NCBI GenBank assembly: GCA_964453855.1
Contig: CAYVRN010000091.1
Coordinates: forward strand, 1 to 8,924
Source of the DNA: JASMHC01 sp964453855
GTDB taxonomy: Bacteria > Pseudomonadota > Alphaproteobacteria > Rhodobacterales > Rhodobacteraceae
Length of the DNA stretch: 8,924 bases
Reading direction: 5' to 3'
The notes under the pieces were generated by a model. It worked only from the letters and a program-made list of their open reading frames with translations, searched no databases and had not been told where the DNA came from. Below are positions 7,253 to 8,924 of the stretch, piece after piece (position 1 is the first letter of the stretch; the number at the start of each line of letters is the position of its first letter). Position numbers and translations under genes: made by a program.

Positions 7253-7720
7253 TTAATGGTGCGGCATTTTAAAGCTCGACCCGAGTCCGACAAGTTTCGG
7301 GACCTCAAATCTGCACACGTAATAGGCCATAAGATCGTCGACGGTCACATTCAGTGCATTGCATTTCTCTGCGATGTGAATCGACGACCAAAGGAAAAGA
7401 ATCCTGTGGGCAAGAACCCCTGAACCGACGCCAAGGGATCCGCTTAGAAATACGACTGTTGAAAGGCCCACATTTTCAAAAAGCAGGCGCGCAATCGTGG
7501 CTGTCAAAAACAGTCCAGATGCAGAAACGATTGCCGTGATAACAAGGAAGATGGCAGCAGGTGTGCTTTCAAACCAAAGCAAGTACCATCCACTTGGAAG
7601 TCCGAATTTGTGAGACCTTAAAAAGTAACGATAGGATAGGGCAACGTATGTGACCCCCATTAAGAGGGCGCGCAAAGCAAACAGAAAGGCGACAGTGACT
7701 AATACTGAAGCAACGATCAT
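7253..7720 (-). CDS. Small three-helix membrane protein of unknown function
   Basis: This 155-residue protein is not recognised. It has three strongly hydrophobic segments, about residues 2-29, 46-77 and 86-111. A basic loop (RYFLRSHKFG) lies between the first two, and a hydrophilic tail of about 44 residues (112-155) follows the third. A good Shine-Dalgarno (AAAGAGG, 7726-7732 on the plus strand) sits five bases upstream of the ATG, which supports real translation. It is convergent with the MttB-like gene and the base composition is visibly more AT-rich than the genes to its left. The membrane topology is well supported. Function is unknown and there is no obvious operon partner, because the next likely gene upstream on the strand is more than 350 bases away. 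Confidence 0.65.
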   Translation of the reverse strand: MIVASVLVTVAFLFALRALLMGVTYVALSYRYFLRSHKFGLPSGWYLLWFESTPAAIFLVITAIVSASGLFLTATIARLLFENVGLSTVVFLSGSLGVGSGVLAHRILFLWSSIHIAEKCNALNVTVDDLMAYYVCRFEVPKLVGLGSSFKMPHH

Positions 7721-7799
7721 TCGGGCCTCTTTGCTGAATTAAAAGTGGGACAAAACAAATCCTCGAAACAGATTAGAGACCATCACTTGTCCGTAAACC

Positions 7800-7836
7800 T
7801 ACCTTTTAAGGGGTTTGGAGGTATCTTTTAGGGGTT
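7800..7836. repeat. Imperfect direct repeat, two copies 22 bp apart
   Basis: TACCTTTTAAGGGGTT (7800-7815) recurs as TATCTTTTAGGGGTT (7822-7836), with one substitution and one deleted base. The 22-bp period is about two helical turns, so both copies face the same side of the DNA. The pair lies about 80-115 bp upstream of the membrane-protein start, a plausible operator position. It could equally be a chance tandem duplication. Confidence 0.5.
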
Positions 7837-7843
7837 AGCCAAA

Positions 7844-7996
7844 CTAATGAAGTGTTTTTTGACCGACTAAGCCTTTGTCGGCTTCCTGCCACAGTGATGA
7901 AGGATTGACGCGGACAGGCGCGGTTTGATCGTAACGCGCTATGAGAAAATCTTTGATCGCCTTGACGATTTCACCAAGTTCGCAACGCTCACTCAT
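7844..7996 (-). CDS. Possible small ORF (50 residues), hypothetical or a degraded gene remnant
   Basis: The ORF starts MSERCELGEIVKAIKDFL and ends VGQKTLH. An in-frame TGA lies a short way upstream and this ATG is the only one available. AGGG abuts the start, which is too close for an efficient ribosome binding site. The composition looks protein-like: a predicted amphipathic helix, a Trp and few rare residues. The C-terminal shape (helix, then a Pro segment, then a short helix ending in LH and a stop) loosely recalls the end of IS630-type transposases, but the diagnostic DP and W residues of that region are absent. An overlapping 43-codon ORF on the plus strand (7941-8072) is an equally weak rival. 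It may be untranslated. Confidence 0.25.
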   Translation of the reverse strand: MSERCELGEIVKAIKDFLIARYDQTAPVRVNPSSLWQEADKGLVGQKTLH

Positions 7997-8023
7997 CCCT
8001 ATCAGAGATACGAACCAGACCGG

Positions 8024-8051
8024 ATTTGACGGCCATCAACAGCCGTCAAAT
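8024..8051. repeat. Perfect 10-bp inverted repeat, terminator or operator
   Basis: ATTTGACGGC (8024-8033) and GCCGTCAAAT (8042-8051) are exact reverse complements with an eight-base loop. The hairpin sits 25 bases beyond the stop of the minus-strand coiled-coil gene, where a terminator would be expected. On the minus strand no T run follows; on the plus strand TGTTTT follows immediately. It could be a terminator working in one or both directions, a transcript-stabilising 3' stem or a protein-binding site. Confidence 0.55.
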
Positions 8052-8076
8052 TGTTTTGGAAACACACTGTGACCAT

Positions 8077-8924
8077 CTAGCGTACGAAACAACCGGTCAC
8101 AGATTCAGAGTAAAATACGCCCGATCTGCCTTTAATTCCGGTAACACGGCAATAGACAGGCTTGTTTATCGAAGTGCCTCTGATCGTCCCGGATATATCA
8201 AACGTGAAAAAACACTCATCATTGACCGTCACATAGGTCTCGGGGTTGCTCACACTAGAGCGGTCGTTTCGATAAAGATCAGCCAAATCCCGGCCCATAA
8301 GCACCAAGGCAAGGCTGTAGATATCAGTGAAGCCCGAACTTGTGGTGCGATAGCGTACTTTCTCGCAGATGCCCTTAAATTCGTCCTTGGTTAGACAGTA
8401 GCGGCCTTCTTCTTCGGTGCAAGATCCGTCCTTATAGTAGACAAATGATCCTTCACCCTTCCTGATATTCTCGGCACGCTTTCGTGCTTCTTCGGCTTCT
8501 CGGGCACGCCTTGCCTCTTCACGTCTTTTTCTTTCGGCAGCTTGCCTTTCCATACGCTCATTGCGAATCTCCAGAGCCGTTTTCTCTGACGACTGGGCTG
8601 CCTTCCGATCCCGCAAATACTCAAGTGCTACGCTGGGTCGTACGCTAGTTGCATAACCACTGTCTCTGATCTCTTCCACAAGGCTTTTCCAGGTATCATC
8701 AGACGCAATTTCGAATTGCTTGAGCTGACTAAGTTCCGCGCTGCTTGCCGAAATCGATTTACCGAACTGGAGCTGAGCCCAATCACTGAAACCCTGTTCC
8801 TTGGCAGCGATATCAAACAATTCAACAACGGGCACCAAATCGTTAAACTCGTGAGCCACGTTTGGATTTATCCTGGTTGCGGCCTCGAGGAACTTGATGA
8901 TTTCGGCAGGATAACCCACCCATA
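8077..8924 (-). CDS. Unknown protein with charged coiled coil and six-Cys C-terminal domain (probably 5' partial)
   Basis: The family is not recognised. Numbered from the GTG at 8919, an N-terminal mostly helical region (1-100) is followed by a highly charged Arg/Glu/Ala/Lys coiled coil (about 103-153) and a compact C-terminal domain (about 157-280). That domain holds all six cysteines of the visible protein (167, 175, 185, 236, 257, 277). An even Cys count confined to one domain is typical of disulfide-bonded exported domains. However, no signal peptide is visible from the GTG, and the frame stays open to the right edge (a TGG codon, then a partial codon). The real start is probably outside the window, and a signal or membrane anchor may be encoded there. 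The GTG is a fallback start. The gene is AT-rich relative to the left part of the window. A perfect hairpin lies 25 bases after the TAG stop. A plus-strand reading over 8026-8394 is an antisense shadow. Confidence 0.65.
   Translation of the reverse strand, partial: WVGYPAEIIKFLEAATRINPNVAHEFNDLVPVVELFDIAAKEQGFSDWAQLQFGKSISASSAELSQLKQFEIASDDTWKSLVEEIRDSGYATSVRPSVALEYLRDRKAAQSSEKTALEIRNERMERQAAERKRREEARRAREAEEARKRAENIRKGEGSFVYYKDGSCTEEEGRYCLTKDEFKGICEKVRYRTTSSGFTDIYSLALVLMGRDLADLYRNDRSSVSNPETYVTVNDECFFTFDISGTIRGTSINKPVYCRVTGIKGRSGVFYSESVTGCFVR

Larger units (their letters stand above)
7721..8076. other. 356-nt AT-rich gap: direct repeat, weak small ORF, inverted repeat
   Basis: This is the longest stretch without a confident gene. 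From left to right it holds the ribosome binding site and presumed promoter of the membrane-protein gene, an imperfect direct repeat at 7800-7836, a possible 50-codon minus-strand ORF at 7844-7996 and a perfect 10-bp inverted repeat at 8024-8051. No tRNA, rRNA or recognisable insertion-sequence ends were seen. It may be the site of past rearrangement, but that is an inference. Confidence 0.6.

Noticed and set aside
8026..8394. Plus-strand open frame of 122 codons
   Set aside because: Antisense to the six-Cys protein, with no ribosome binding site and no recognisable domain; its start lies within the inverted repeat.

Overview
The window looks like a chromosomal segment from a marine alphaproteobacterium of the Rhodobacterales/Roseobacter type. 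The evidence is protein style (a dimethylglycine-dehydrogenase-like oxidase with a GcvT tail, an MttB-family methyltransferase without pyrrolysine, an LpxL-like acyltransferase), moderately GC-rich coding sequence and tight gene packing. The assignment rests on recognised families only, not on a marker gene.

Layout. (1) Positions 1-3119, plus strand: a two-gene coupled unit. The first gene runs in from beyond the left edge and encodes two tandem cysteine-dependent phosphatase domains (each with an intact HCKSGADRTG loop) fused to a GT-A type glycosyltransferase. The second overlaps it by one base and is a lysophospholipid/lipid A type acyltransferase whose usual catalytic acid is replaced by Asn. 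Together they suggest modification of an envelope glycolipid, but the substrate is not readable from sequence. (2) Positions 3121-5556, minus strand: an 811-residue FAD-dependent N-methyl-amine dehydrogenase with a C-terminal folate-binding GcvT module. Its stop is one base from the acyltransferase stop. (3) Positions 5706-7217, plus strand: a trimethylamine/betaine methyltransferase (MttB family) transcribed divergently from the dehydrogenase across a 149-bp shared promoter region. The pair suggests stepwise demethylation of a quaternary or tertiary methylamine with one-carbon transfer to a corrinoid and/or tetrahydrofolate, but no corrinoid protein is present here.

(4) Positions 7218-8924: a more AT-rich, accessory-looking tail. 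It holds a small three-helix membrane protein of unknown function (minus), a 356-nt gap with a 22-bp-spaced direct repeat, a possible 50-residue ORF and a perfect 10-bp inverted repeat, and then an unknown protein (minus, running to the right edge) with a charged coiled coil followed by a six-cysteine C-terminal domain.

No tRNA, rRNA, CRISPR array or intact insertion sequence was recognised. The most unusual item is the phosphatase-phosphatase-glycosyltransferase fusion coupled to an atypical acyltransferase.
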